64,000 nucleotides of DNA from Sipunculus nudus (GCA_026874595.1 CM049306.1:758019-822018), one strand, 5' to 3'; shown: positions 1 through 10,862, numbered from the stretch's first letter. Numbers and translations: made by a program. Notes: generated by a model not told the origin, from the letters alone.

Positions 1-185
1 AACAGACAACTGTTAACAACTATAAGATAATATTACACTGCATATATATATAACTGCAATATCATATTATATTGCAAATATTTTTTCCACAGTTCTTGAT
101 ATAACTTTAAGATAACATTATACAGCATTTATACATATACAACTGTAATATATCATTATTTTGCAAATCCACAGTTGTTGACACA
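1..185. repeat. AT-rich imperfect tandem duplication, period about 85 bp
   Basis: Two related copies start near 18 and 103: each has AACT(A/T)TAAGATAA, then a TA-rich stretch with AACTG(C/T)AATAT, then TTGCAAAT and CCACAGTT(C/G)TTGA. The copies differ by many substitutions, so this is old. No coding potential is seen. It may extend left of the window. Confidence 0.6.
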
Positions 186-238
186 GACATCACGTGGTGG
201 TTACACACTCTCATTATCACTCAGCTCCCAGACCTGAA

Positions 239-558
239 AAGATAAAGAATACAAGTATACTAAATGCTGATAAAGCTGGAGCAAAGATAAAAAATACAAG
301 TGTACTAAATGCTGATAAAGCTAGAGCAAAGATAAAAAATACAAGTGTACTGAAGGCCGATAAAGCCGGAGCAAAGATAAAGAATACAAGTGTACTAAAT
401 GCTGATAAAGCTACAGCAAAGATAAAGAACACAAGTGTATTAAATGCTGATAAAGCTGGAGCAAAGATAAAGAATACAAGTGAACTAAATGTTGACAAAC
501 TTGACCAAAGATAAAGAATACAAGTGTACTAAATACTGACAAAACTGGAGCAAAGATA
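239..558. repeat. 45-bp minisatellite, left part (about 7 copies)
   Basis: Seven units in tandem of the type AAGATAAAGAATACAAGTG..GATAAAGCTGGAGC, 45 bp each. Because 45 is a multiple of 3, a frame that is open in one unit stays open: read on the plus strand the units give a 15-residue repeat beginning KIKNTSVLNADK, and the minus strand is open as well. That both strands are open argues for a by-product of the repeat rather than a gene. The array stops at the head of the mobile element at 559 and resumes at 3032, so it was split by insertion. Confidence 0.85.
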
Positions 559-734
559 AACAAGGCCTACAGGCCTAATGCGAACCTGTGCATTGGGAAA
601 GACACCAGGTATAATGCTTCAATGCTGGACCATTACTTCTCATGTATATGAACAATGCAAGCACTAAACATTTTGAATAAGAAACAATTACACAAACATC
701 ACTGTTGAAATTCTGGCATGGGTGCACACAAAAC

Positions 735-1020
735 AAAAATGATTGTAGCTGGCACCACCAGTCTTGTATACAACGAAGCTATCAGAGATATATACACATG
801 TCCAATTTCAGACTGATATATCAAATCTCTCCTGAGAAATAAGCAGGGACACACTGTGCAAAAATTACTGTAGGTGGCACCACCAGTCTTGTAGAAGACA
901 AAGCTATTCGATATGTATAAATATGCCCAATTTCAGGCTGATATATCAAATTCCTCTGTAGAAATAAGCAGGCACATACACTGTGCAAAAGTAACTGTAG
1001 GTGGCGACACCTGTCTTGTA
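735..1020. repeat. Degenerate ~120-bp subrepeats carrying GGTGGCRCCACC (copy 1)
   Basis: Three diverged units, each with a core like GTAGGTGGCACCACCAGTC, then CTTGTA, a GTATA(A/C)A(C/T)ATG motif, AATTTCAG(A/G)CTGATATATCA and AAATAAGCAGG. The cores start near 748, 870 and 999. The same subrepeat recurs in every other copy of the family, so it is an internal building block of the element. Confidence 0.65.
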
Positions 1021-2159
1021 AACGAGAAAGCCATCAAAGACAAATAGACAGGTCAAAATATCAGGCCCATACATCAAACTTACCTGAAGTCTGATGCATG
1101 GGGCTGACCAGGCTTAGGTGAGAAAGGCAGTTGCCCCGAGTGACCTGTGACAAATTGCTGCCTCAAGCTACTGCACTTAGTGAACTCTTGACCTGCACCT
1201 GGCTAGACTGAGTGAACTTTTGACCTGTACCTGGCTGCACTTAGTGAACTCTTGACCTGTTGCATAATCTGACACAGTGGGCAGTCTGCCAAAGCTATAA
1301 ATAGATTCAGGCTGAACTTTGGTGCCAAATATGATGCAGTGAGCAGTCTGCCAAAGCTAAAAATAGAATGCAGCTATTGCACTGAGTGAACTCTTGACCT
1401 ATACCTGGCTGCACATCTTCCAATCATGGCACTGTGCCAAAACTATTTATAGAGCTGATCATCTTGGCTAATGGTCAACATCAAGGCACTGACAATCTTC
1501 CAATGGTAAACCAAGTGCTGCCATCTGAACACAAAAGTGGTCCCTACTTGAAATAACTTTCAAATTTATTTTCCCAATACAAAATGCTCTTCAGCTGACT
1601 TTTTATAAAAAAGAAATCAGGAATATATGTAAAATTATTACAGATGCATACTGAATGCAATATTAAAATACAGATATATCTCATTGATGGCAAATTCTTG
1701 AATTAAGTTGAGTAGATATACCAATAATTTATAATCCATATACAGTTGTCTTTATATAGCCACAGAGAGCTGAATATCCATGATTATAACATTGCCTGGT
1801 ATGATGAATAACTTAAATCATAATTCTTAAATCATAAATCTAATTTTTTTAAAAGCTTTTAAAAAATCTTTCTTGTCAATATTAACCAAAGATAACCTGA
1901 AATCTAAAAGTCTAGTGGCATGATGTAAAAGATGCTGATAAACTGGTGCCAGGCTAGATGTAATACCATCACACAGCTAACATATATGGTAAAATGACTC
2001 AATTTAATCTCCATAATTCAGCCAAAAATCATTCATGTGAAACCATTAATGACAATTATTATAAGAATTATTGTTGGGATTATTCTTGTAAAATATTTAA
2101 CAAACTGGCTTCAGTGTCATCAGTCGAAAAATGTTTCGCAGGTTTATAACTCATATAGG

Positions 2160-2950
2160 ACGATACAGCAAACTGGCTAAGTTCAGCTTCCCGTAACTCA
2201 GCCAAAAAGCACTGAACAAAAACCATTTGAACAAACTTGAATTATCAACATCTAAGGATAATTAATGTGTGAGATTTAAGAATTTGGCCCAGTGGTTTTT
2301 GAGAAGATCTTTGTAGCCACTGAGCTAAAATGGGCTGTTATGGCATATGACTAAATTCAGCTTCCCATAACTTAGCCAAAAGTCACTGAAAAGAGACCAT
2401 TTGAACAAACTTCAGAAAGCACTACCCTAGGATCATTTCTGTGCAATATTAAACATTTTGGCCATATGGTTTCAGAGAAGAAGTTTCTTGTAGCCCTCAG
2501 TGTGATACAGGCACTGATGACCCTGTACAAAAAAGGCCGATGCAGGTGGCGCCACCAATACCTCAATTTCAGATATGACCAATGTGACCTACATTGGCAT
2601 AAAATTTGGTGATGATAGCTACAGCCGTTTTTGAGATTTAAATTTTAATATGCTTTTTTGCACAGTTTACAAAGTTCAATCTCCTGTAATTCGGCCAAAA
2701 ATCTCCGAACTGAAACCATTCTAACAAACTTGAGAAAGATTGTTCCAGGGAACATTTCTGTGAAATATTGGACAAATTGGCTGGACAGTTTCGGAGAAGA
2801 AGATTTTTATAGCTTTTTTAGCTTTTTCCAAATAAAATCTAAGAAAATGCAGTTAGAAAAAAAATTAAACAAAATCCGATATAGTTTTTTGGATGACTGA
2901 TTATTTGCAAAAAATTTGGTGATGGTAGCTCCTGCCATTTGTGAGATAGG
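2160..2950. repeat. Degenerate 170-300-bp subrepeats in the right half of copy 1
   Basis: Three diverged units start with a (C/T)TCAGCCAAAA- or CGGCCAAAAA-like motif followed by CACTGAA, ACCATTTGAACAAACTT, ATCATTTCTGTG and TTTCAGAGAAGAAG (near 2205, 2375 and 2690). Between the second and third lies the perfect 12-bp palindrome GGTGGCGCCACC at 2545-2556. Equivalent units occur at 7980-8100 and 15,280-15,900. Open frames of 60-80 codons here look like chance. Confidence 0.6.
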
Positions 2951-3031
2951 TATGGTTAACGTACACATGACGCACGACAGACGACGCACGACGGACGCCG
3001 CCGCACCATCGCATAAGCTCACAGGTTCGCT

Positions 3032-3080
3032 AAAAATACAAGTGTACTATATGCTGACAAAGCTGGAGCAAAACAAAAAA
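3032..3080. repeat. 45-bp minisatellite, right-hand remnant
   Basis: One unit (AAAAATACAAGTGTACTATA, then TGCTGACAAAGCTGGAGCAA) of the minisatellite at 239-558 lies directly after the right end of the mobile element, with decay after about 3072. It shows that both pieces were one array before the insertion. Confidence 0.85.
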
Positions 3081-4087
3081 GGACAAGATTTTATTCTGTT
3101 CTTTTGAGGGAGCCTCAACCAATTCTAACTGTGACAGTGTCAGTCAGTGGTGTGGATTGAAGCTTGGTGGTACTGACATAATAAGAATTGCCTGAACTTG
3201 GTTATATACCAATGATGGAGATTAGGTCCCAGAGGAAAAGGCAATATAGGCCATAGGTGGTTGATACGCTAGGTTTGTATTGATAAGTAAGGAATAGTTT
3301 TAACTAAATGTACCCGATGCACAGGTGCATGCATATGATGGGAGTTATACGATGGTGGGAGATGGGGAGGTCCCCACCTGTATCACATACATTTACTGAT
3401 GCATGTGGCTGACAATGTTCCAAAATCAGGTTGATGATTTAAGTCTTTATTCAACAGCAAAAGGTCTGGGCCATACAGTCTCTCTCTGAGAGAACCATCG
3501 TGTCTCTCTCTAAAAGCGCACACTGCAGACATGACCTCATTGATGCATAATCATTTACCTTGGTTACATCACTGATACAAGCTGCTATTGGATTAGATGG
3601 TTATGGTGACCTGACATTTGACATATTTATGCATGTCGTCATTTTATTTAAGATTATATTGACCTGACATACATACAGTTATAGACTGAATCCAATCTTA
3701 TTTCAGGACACACAAAAACATGAATTGATGATCTCATCATAGAGACCAATTGGGAGCTAATTTGTAAGGCTGTATAAACATACTCAATTAATCCTCAGTA
3801 AAAACAGTTATAAATTCAAGAATCAATTAATATTGTTGGCTCTTTCTGAATATCAGAACTCTGAAGTGAACTGGCTGAAACCAAAGATCTTCATTTGCTC
3901 CTAAAGTAAATTTAGATTTAAAATAATGAAATATTGAAACATTCCTTAAATATTTCTAAATAAACAAATATGCCATCTCCTACTCCATGACAGGAGTACC
4001 AACATCTCTGCATATACATACAAGATATGAAATTTAATACAAACGTGCTTACAGGAAAAAAAGTAGATTCACAACTGCTGAATATCT
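3081..4087. other. Non-coding flank shared with 8340-8813 and 10892-10922
   Basis: No gene is seen. The stretch from about 3215 (GGCAATATAGGCCATAGG, then TTTGTATTGATAAG) recurs in diverged form from about 8375 (GGTAATATAGGCCATGG, then TTTGTATTGATGAG). The end, GTGCTTACAGGA..TTCACAACTGCTGAATAT, recurs around the pearl-type element at 8797-8813 and 10897-10922. This is an old duplication of non-coding DNA. A short CTCTCTCTGAGAG inverted motif near 3482 is the only other local feature. Confidence 0.55.
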
Positions 4088-4189
4088 AACAAGGCCTACA
4101 GGCCTAATGCAAACCTGTGCATATAATAATGCTTCCATGATAACGCACTTGACCATTATTTGAAAAGTACTAAATTACATTTCAAGTAC

Positions 4190-4411
4190 ATGTGTGACAT
4201 GAACATGTATAAAAATAATTATAATAATATTTTATTTTTATATAGGGTAAAATCCACCAAAGTGCTCTAAAACACTTTAAAACACACAAACTGAAAAGGA
4301 TTAAAAATTGCATTAAAGCACTTTGTATACACATATCATTCAAAGCAGCTGTTAAAACACAACGGCGAAATATCGTAGTAAATGTGCTGAATGATTTTAG
4401 TGAAAGTATAA
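4190..4411 (-). other. LINE 3' untranslated region and AT-rich tail
   Basis: This lies downstream of the ORF2 stop (4412-4414) on the minus strand. It ends in an AATATTATTATAATTATTTT-like AT-rich tail near 4208-4240, beyond which the Helentron-like copy 2 sequence is recognisable. The exact 3' end is uncertain by tens of bases. Confidence 0.5.
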
Positions 4412-5128
4412 TTAGCTACCAAAATATTGCAAAAACAAATAGGTTTTAAGCTTCTTTTTAAATATGTCAAGATTAGAAGTTTGACATAGGTCTTGTGGGA
4501 GAGAGTTCCACAAAGTGGGTCCTGCAACACAAAAAGCTCTATTAGCCACAATTGTGGACCTTGTATATGGAACACACAGTAATTCTTGGTTTAATGATCT
4601 CAGACGTCTCGTAGGTATGTAAGGCTGGATTAAATCCTGGAGGTATTTTTGAGCAATACCATGTTTTGCCTTGAACACCAACATAGCAACTTTAAACTTT
4701 ATCTGTTGACACAGAGGGAGCCAATGTAGGGCTTGCAAGACATGCGTCATATGCTCATATCCTTTGCCAAACAGGATTCGAGCTGCACAGTTTTGAACTC
4801 CCTGGAGCCTCTGTATGAGGGAAACAGGATATCCTAAGAGGAGAGCATTACCATAATAAAGTTTACTGGTCACAAATGCATGGATTAGATGCTCTAGTGA
4901 TGGCTTATCTAAGTAGGTTTTGATTTTGTTAATATTGTATAGGTGCAGGTAAACATTCTTGCAAACTGTATTAACATGAAGCTCCATACTGGAGTATGAA
5001 TCAAAATACACACCAAGGCTTCTAACATACTGAGATGGCTGGACTACTTGCCCACCGACAGACAGATTTGGGCACACAATTTCAGTGTTGCAAGGTTTTA
5101 TCAGAATCACTTCTGTTTTTATCATCAT
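4412..5128 (-). pseudogene. LINE ORF2 C-terminal region (pseudogene fragment)
   Basis: The 238-codon open stretch matches the region after the reverse transcriptase in CR1/L2-type LINEs. Visible family motifs are LGVYFDS (about residues 39-45), a HAFVTSKLYYGNALLLGYP-like segment, LQGVQNCAARIL, LQALHWLPL, QIKFKVAMLVFKA and, near the end, GPTLWNSLP and FKKKLKTYLF. These normally follow the catalytic fingers/palm and end the protein, so the natural C-terminus is present. It is in a different frame from the reverse transcriptase piece at 5217-5981, so a frameshift separates them. The apparent start codon is internal and is not a real start. No function is expected. Confidence 0.85.
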
Positions 5129-5216
5129 TCATTTTGAGTTGGTTGTTTGCAATCCACTTCCGAACCAGCTCAGTTGTATATTCCATATATGAGATATTTG
5201 CACAGATTTCTGAAGG

Positions 5217-5981
5217 TCAAAAAGTGAGATAAAGCATTGAATCATCAGCGTACATATGATAATGGCCACAATGGCTGAGTAATGTTCCTAATGGTGATGT
5301 GTAAAGAGTGAATAAGATGGGCCCGAGAACTGACCCCTGAGGTACACCACAATCAAGCTGCTGAGACATAGATCTACAGCGATCAATGGTTATGACCTGA
5401 TTTTGATTAGTGAGGTATGACTGAAACCACCTCAAGGCACTACCAGAAACACCAAGTGTCTCCAGAGTCCGCAACAGGCGCTGGTGACTGACAGTGTCAA
5501 AAGCTGCTGATAAGTCAAGCATAACTATCAGCACACACTTCTTCTCACCTAACGCACACTGGATGTCATTATGAACGCAAAGTGTAGCAGTCTCTGTACT
5601 ATGGCCCCTACCGTAGGCTGACTGGTAGGGTTCTGTTAGGTTATTGTCTTCGAGATGCTTGTTAAGCCTAGCTGCAACAACCTTCCATAAGAGCTTGGAC
5701 ACGTATGCTAAATTAGATACTGGTCTGAAATTCTTCAGGATGTTAGGATCTAATGAAGCAGTCTTGTATTCAGAAGGAAATTCACCAGTAGACAGTGATG
5801 TGTTTATGATCTGTTTGATGACTGGTACAAGCACAGCAGCACAAACCTTTAGTAATTGTATAGGAACAGGGTCAAGCTCACACTGCTTATTTGCAGAAGA
5901 TGATATCATACGTAATACCTCCTCATCCGTCGCAGGGAGCAGCGATGACATGGGGTATTGCAGTAACGTGTAAGGTAACAC
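5217..5981 (-). pseudogene. LINE ORF2 reverse transcriptase domain (pseudogene fragment)
   Basis: A 254-codon open stretch with the core motifs of a non-LTR reverse transcriptase: FRPVSN (residues 85-90), SAYGRGHSTET (121-131), motif A DLSAAFDTV (156-164), GVPQGSVLGPILF (212-224) and the catalytic YADD box (244-247). The catalytic aspartates are kept. About ten residues that usually precede LDPN (the PLLKK segment) seem to be missing between EYKTAS and LDPN, an apparent small in-frame loss. The annotated start is only an alternative codon (GTG) after an in-frame stop at 5991-5993. The stretch stops at TGA 5217-5219 soon after YADD, before the thumb and C-terminal part. It would have copied the element's RNA at the nicked target; it is now inactive. 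Confidence 0.9.
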
Positions 5982-6098
5982 AGGTTTGTCTCACGTCAGG
6001 ATCATAGAAGACTCAGATGTTGGTATGGATGCATTAATATCTTTTATTTTCTGTATAAAAAACTCTTCTACAAGCTCAGTTTTTGGTTTTTCTGGCAA

Positions 6099-6440
6099 TT
6101 AGACTTTCTTCTCCTTACCTAGCAAACTGTTCACAATTTTAAAAAGCTTCCTAGAGTCATTCTGACATTCAATTATCTTATTCTGGTAGAAATAAATTTT
6201 TGACTGTTGTAAAATAGTGTTCACATTTGCCCTTTTAGAGAGGTATAATTCACGATGGACAGTTAACCCAGTCTTTCTCCAGAGTCTCTCAGTCTGTCTG
6301 CGTTCTTGTTTAGCCACTCTGACCTCACTTGTATACCACTCAGAATCTGTCTGGATGGTGTGAACACAAGTCTTCAGTGGTGTGTGTTTGTTCACTATCC
6401 TTGAAAGCAAACTTGTACTTACTATCTTGGACCAGAGTAC
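6099..6440 (-). pseudogene. LINE ORF2 linker before the reverse transcriptase (pseudogene fragment)
   Basis: Just over 110 codons resemble the segment between endonuclease and reverse transcriptase in CR1/L2-type ORF2: LLSRIVNKHTPLKT, then EWYTSEVRVAKQERRQTERL, WRKTGLTVHRELY and KLFKIVNSLLGK near the end. It is in the same frame as the reverse transcriptase piece but is closed by TAA at 6099-6101. The piece begins at the LINE truncation point; any start codon a few bases further right is the TTG at 6447-6449 in flanking DNA and is not real. Confidence 0.8.
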
Positions 6441-6499
6441 AAGCACCAATTACACAATGTCACTCCTGAAATACTGACATGGATGGACACAACATAATA

Positions 6500-6930
6500 A
6501 TGATTGTAGGTGGCACCACCAGTCTTGTGTATGAGAAAGCCCTCAAAGATGTATGCACATGCAAAATTTCAGGCAGATACTTCAAACCACTCATGAGCTA
6601 TGTGCACAGATGCATGAAACAATTGTAGGTGGCACCACAAATCTTGTATACATAAAATTTTTTGAGATGTATGGACATGTACAATTTCAGGTTGACATGT
6701 CAAATCACTCTTGATAAATAAGCAGGGACTTACACTGAGCAAAAAAAATACAGTAGGTGGAGCCATCATTCTTGTATAGAGGAAGCAAACCAAGATGTAT
6801 AGATGTGCATAATTTCAGGCTGATTATAGATGTGCACAATTTCAGGCCAATTTATCAAATCCCCCCTGAGAAATAAGCAGGGACATACACTGTGCAAAAA
6901 TATTTGTAAGTGGCAACACCAGTCTTGTGT
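6500..6930. repeat. Degenerate ~120-145-bp subrepeats carrying GGTGGCRCCACC (copy 2)
   Basis: Four units with cores near 6509 (GTAGGTGGCACCACCAGTC), 6627 (GGTGGCACCACAAATC), 6755 (GTAGGTGGAGCCATCATTC) and 6907 (AAGTGGCAACACCAGTC), each followed by CTTGT, a (A/G)TGTA(C/T)(A/G) motif, AATTTCAGG and a TCAAA(T/C)C motif. Same internal block as in copy 1. Confidence 0.65.
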
Positions 6931-8290
6931 ACATGAAAGCTATCAAAGATGCATGGGCAGGCCAAAATTTCAGGGTGATACATCAAACTTTTCAGTCAGG
7001 TGCACTTGGATGATCAAGTTCAATTGAGGAAGGCAGTTTACACCCAAGTGACAGAGAAAACATTTGCAGGTGCAGCTACTGCACTGAGTGAACTCTTGGC
7101 CTGTACCTGGCTTCAATGACTGGACTCTTAACCTGTTGCCTAATCTGATACAGTGGTTAGTCTGCCAAAGCTTTAAATAGATACAGACAAAATCTTGGCC
7201 TGTTGCAAAATCACACATACTGAAAGACTTTGGCTACAAAGCTTTTTTCATGCTGACATATTTATAAGATTTTTTTTATAAAAAAATGGTTAGAATAATA
7301 CAATATGCATATTAAAAGCAAAATCAGAATACAGATATATTTTATTCATGGATTTAGCTTACAAATAAGTTGGATATGGACACCAATCATTTATGTTGCC
7401 TGTACAGCTCTGTTTATATACCCACATAGCTTAGTCTGCTACCACAATAAATGTACTAGCACTCTTTACCATAGTATCACACAGTCCTTTGACTGTCAAA
7501 TAATTCAGCCAAAAATCATTTATGTAAGTGTGAACAAAGGCCACCTACGAATAATTTTGTGCAATGTCACAGAATTTGAAACAGTTTTGCAGAAGGGACT
7601 ATTGCAGCCCACAATCTGATATAAGCTTACTTGGCCAGAAGACCAACTTAAAGCTTTCAATGACTCTCCCAAAAATCAATGAACTTGATCTATTCTTATA
7701 CAACTGAGATAACCCTACCCTAGGATAATGCTTGTGAAAAATTAAACTATTTAGCTTGGCAGTTTCATCATGAAACATTTTTAACGTAGAAGCTGAAAGG
7801 AGCTAAAATTACAAGGTTTTCTTCAGTAAAAAACAGGTCAATATAGGTGGGGCAACAAACACCTCAATTTCAAATGTGAGTCATGTGACCAACATTTGCA
7901 CAAAACTTGGTGATGCCAGCTCCTGTCATTTCTGAGATTGTTTAATTAGTATGATTACTCGGCTAGATGACTAAGTTCAAATTCCTGTAACTGGGCCAAA
8001 ATTCATTGAACCAAAACCTACTGAACAAACTTAGGAAAGCTCATCTCTGGGATCATTTCTGTGAAATATTGAACAATTAAGCTCAATGACTTCAGAGAAG
8101 ATGATTTACAAATGTTTTTTAGCTTTTCCCCGTAAAATGTAAGTTGATGCAGGTGGCGCCACAAAAAGCTCAATCCCACAATATTTGAAATGTGACTGAT
8201 TTTTGCATAAAATTTGGGGATGCTAGCTACTGCTGTTCCTGAGAAATTACGGTTTAATGCACTGATGACCGATGACCCCTGTACAAACAA

Positions 8291-8813
8291 GGGACCCATG
8301 GGTCACTGTGCTCGGCTGATGTTGACCTTGAAGGTAAAAATCTAAAATAATATCAAATGAAGATTTAGTCTGTGAGGAAGAGGTAATATAGGCCATGGTT
8401 GGTTTATATGATTGGTTTGTATTGATGAGCAAGAAATTGTTGCAAATCATATTCTGTGACCTGATCATGTGTTTCCTAATTTTGAAACTGAAGCATGTGA
8501 GCAGTTTTTGAACAAATGATCTGTACAATTACCATGATCATTAGCTGGCTTTTTGATTAACTGTTGACATTTCAGTAGTTTACACATCTGTTCAATTGAA
8601 TCTATTTTTTATAATATATGTTATTAAATATATGTATTTTTTTATTTTATGAAATGTATACAGTTGAAAAATAACTAATGTCCCCAGTCTACAGATAAAA
8701 GGACTTGGTGGGGGGGGGGGGATGTGGAATGGTGGGAGTTACAACATATGTGTATCATTATAGTGTATATACATAGGATTATCACTTAATTCAACAATGC
8801 TTACAGGATAAAA
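8291..8813. other. Non-coding flank, duplicate of 3215-4060
   Basis: No gene. From about 8375 it matches 3225 onward in diverged form. It ends with AATGCTTACAGGATAAAA, the left flank of the pearl-type element. A G12 run lies inside (8710-8721). Confidence 0.5.
8710..8721. repeat. Homopolymer of 12 G
   Basis: Uninterrupted G run in AT-rich DNA. It could form a G-quadruplex and is a likely spot for sequencing error. Confidence 0.9.
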
Positions 8814-8818
8814 CTAGA

Positions 8819-8835
8819 TGTGTCGGAACGACACA
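8819..8835 (-). other. 3'-terminal hairpin of the pearl-type element
   Basis: TGTGTCG-GAA-CGACACA forms a perfect 7-bp stem with a 3-nt loop, one base inside the terminal CTAG (8814-8817). A hairpin beside CTRR marks the 3' end of Helitron-like elements. Confidence 0.7.
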
Positions 8836-8861
8836 AATTCCCCCGCCTTGGGCAAATTAGA

Positions 8862-10807
8862 AACATTTGTAAAATTTGGAAAATTTTAAAGTTAAGGAGG
8901 TGTCGTATGGTCAAAAGTAGGTCAACAAGGGCAAAATGCAAACTCGATTTGTAACAGGTCATTATCAAGCAACACACCAAAAATCATGCCAGGATATGCA
9001 GGCATTGTGAAAAAAAGTCCATACATGTGCATTTTCCATAAAAATTTCTGTCTTTCATGAAATTTTCTATGTTTAGGAGCCATAAAACAATCAAAAGTAG
9101 GTCAACCGGGATGAAACGCAAACTCGATCTGTAACTGTCATTATCTGCCAACACAAAAAAAAACAGGGTGGTATCTGCAGGCATTGAGGAAAAAAAGTCA
9201 GTACATATGCATTTGTTATGAAAATTTATATTTTTCATGAAACTTTCTATGTTCAGGAGCAGTCAAATGGTCAAAAGTAGGTCAACTGAGACAAAACAAG
9301 AACTCGATCTGTAACTGGTCATTATCTGCCTACACACCAAAAATCAGGCCCGTATCTGCAGGCACTGCGAAAAAAAGTTCATACATGTGCACCTTTTTAT
9401 GAAATTTTCTATGTTAGAGCACTGTCAAACAGTCAAAAATAGGCCACTGGGACAAAACGTGAACTTGATCTGTAACTGGTCTATATCTGCCCACACACCA
9501 AAAATCAGGCCAATATCTGCAGGTATTGTGAAGAAAAGTCTGTACAAGTGTATTTGTCATGAAAATATATATTTTACATGAAATTTCCTATGTTCAGGAG
9601 CCGTAAAACAGTCAAAAGTAGGTCAACCTGGACGAAATGCGAACTCCATCTGTAACTGGTCAATATCTGCCGACACACCAAAAAATGAGGCCAATATCTG
9701 CAGGCATTGCAAAAAAAAGTCTGTACATGTGGATTTGTCATGAAATTTCATATTTTTCATGAAATTTTTTAAGTTCAGGAGCCGTCAAACAGTCAAAAGT
9801 GGGTCAACTGGAACAAAACGCGAACTCTATCTGTAACTGGTCTATATCTGCCCACACAACAAAAATCAGGCCAATATCTGCAGGTATTGTGAAGAAAAGT
9901 CTGTACAAGTGTATTTGTCATGAAAATATATATTTTACATGAAATTTTCTATGTTCAGGAGCCGTAAAACAGTCATAAGTAGGTCAACCAGGACGAAACG
10001 CGAACTCGATCTGTAACTGGTCTATATCTGCCCACACACAAAAAATCAGGCCAATATCTGCAGGCACTGTGAAAAAAAGTCCGTACATGTGTATTTTTCA
10101 TGAAATTTCATATTTTTCATGAAATTTTCTATGTTCAGGAGCCGTAAAACGGTCAAAAGTAGGTCAACCAGGACGAAACGCGAACTCGATCTGTAACTGG
10201 TCTATATCTGCCCACACACCAAAAATCAGGCCAATATCTGAAGGCATTGCGAAAAAAAGTCCGTACATGTGTATCTGTCATGAATATTTCTATTTTTCAT
10301 GAAAATTTCTAAGTTTAGGAGCTGTAAAACGGTCAAAAGTAGGTCAACCGGGACGAAACGCAAACTCGATCTGTAACTGGTCTATATCTGCCCACACACC
10401 AAAAATCAGGCCAATATCTGCAGGCACTGCGAAAAAAAGTCCGTACATGTGTATTTGTCATGAAATTTCATATTTTTCATGAAATTTTCTATGTTCAGGA
10501 GCTGTAAAACGGTCAAAAGTAGGTCAACCAGGACGAAACGCGAACTTGATCTGTAACTGGTCTATATCTGCTCACACACCAAAAATCAGGTCAATATCTG
10601 CAGGCATTGCGAAAAAAAGTCTGTACATGTGTATCTGTCATGAATATTTCTATTTTTCATGAAATTTTCTAAGTTTAGGAGCCGTAAAAAGGTCAAAAAT
10701 AGGTCAACCGGGACGAAACGCGAACTCGATCTGTAACTGGTCTATATCTGCCCACACACCAAAAATCAGGCCAATATCTGCAGGCATTGCGAAAAAAAGC
10801 CCGTACA
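8862..10807. repeat. 180-bp tandem core repeats, 11 copies
   Basis: The landmark (G)TCAAAAGTAGGTCAAC occurs near 8911, 9091, 9271, 9433, 9612, 9793, 9973, 10153, 10333, 10513 and 10693: spacing 180 bp almost throughout, with a short unit of about 162 bp before the copy near 9433. Other fixed parts are CTGTAACTGGTCTATATCTG, CCAAAAATCAGGCCAATATC and TTTTTCATGAAATTTTCTA. The copies on the right are more alike than those on the left, as expected when the array grows from one side. Confidence 0.92.
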
Positions 10808-10818
10808 ACTGTTTGATT

Positions 10819-10850
10819 TCGGAAGGACGGAAGGACGGAATGACGGACAT
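10819..10850. repeat. GGAC/ACGG-type tetranucleotide microsatellite
   Basis: GGAAGGACGGAAGGACGGAA then TGACGGACAT, next to the right end of the pearl-type element. GTCY microsatellites in this position are a hallmark of the DINE-1/pearl group. Confidence 0.8.
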
Positions 10851-10862
10851 GGGTAATACTAT

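Larger units (their letters stand above)
559..3031 (-). mobile_element. Helentron-like non-autonomous element, copy 1 (most complete)
   Basis: Both ends are fixed by the split minisatellite. The left end begins AACAAGGCCTACAGGCCTAA, a small hairpin-forming motif (AGGCCT-AC-AGGCCT), followed by GCGAACCTGTG at 580-590. The right end has the inverted copy CACAGGTTCGC at 3020-3030, one base from the end, preceded by a GACG/GTCY-type microsatellite (about 2956-3003). Read on the minus strand this gives a 5' subterminal inverted repeat, a GTCY microsatellite, a long non-coding body with degenerate subrepeats, a 3' inverted repeat and a terminal hairpin, which is the layout known for DINE-1/HINE (Helentron-derived) elements. 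Rejoining 558 to 3032 restores the 45-bp unit, which fits insertion between two A (T-T on the other strand). No Rep/helicase is present. The family assignment is inferred; the boundaries are seen. Confidence 0.7.
4190..6443 (-). mobile_element. 5'-truncated CR1/L2-group LINE, decayed
   Basis: On the minus strand, from 6440 downward, lie in order the linker before the reverse transcriptase, the reverse transcriptase, and the conserved C-terminal region of a CR1/L2-type ORF2 (Jockey-like superfamily). The endonuclease and ORF1 are absent: the element simply starts in the linker, the 5' truncation typical of target-primed insertion. Stops at 6099-6101, 5991-5993 and 5217-5219 and a frameshift between 5216 and 5129 make it dead. 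The 3' end is an AT-rich tail (about 4200-4250). A target duplication could not be fixed; AGTACA occurs near both ends (about 4188 and 6436) but is too short to be convincing. Confidence 0.8.
4088..8290 (-). mobile_element. Helentron-like element, copy 2, interrupted by a LINE
   Basis: The head (4088-4122) matches copy 1: AACAAGGCCTACAGGCCTAA then TGCAAACCTGTGCAT. Homology stops near 4187 (AAGTACTAAATTACATTTCA) and resumes near 6444 (CCAATTACACAATGTCACTC), which line up with neighbouring positions in copy 1, so the material between is an insertion. The body after 6450 carries four GGTGG..CC subrepeats, the TGAACTCTTG/CTGTACCTGGCT motifs and the right-half subrepeats. The microsatellite and inverted repeat of the tail are not recognisable, so the right boundary (about 8290) is approximate. 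Confidence 0.55.

Noticed and set aside
194-514. 106-codon open frame with a KIKNTSVLNADK repeat as a protein gene
   Set aside because: It is the 45-bp minisatellite read in frame; the opposite strand (217-498) is open as well, and a mobile element splits the array. No splice or start context was seen.
3004-3031. tRNA-derived SINE (GGTTCG like a B box)
   Set aside because: Only six bases match a B box; no A box at the right distance and no tRNA fold. The motif is the subterminal inverted repeat of the element.
5644-5973. Plus-strand open frame of 109 codons
   Set aside because: Antisense of the LINE reverse transcriptase; no independent content.
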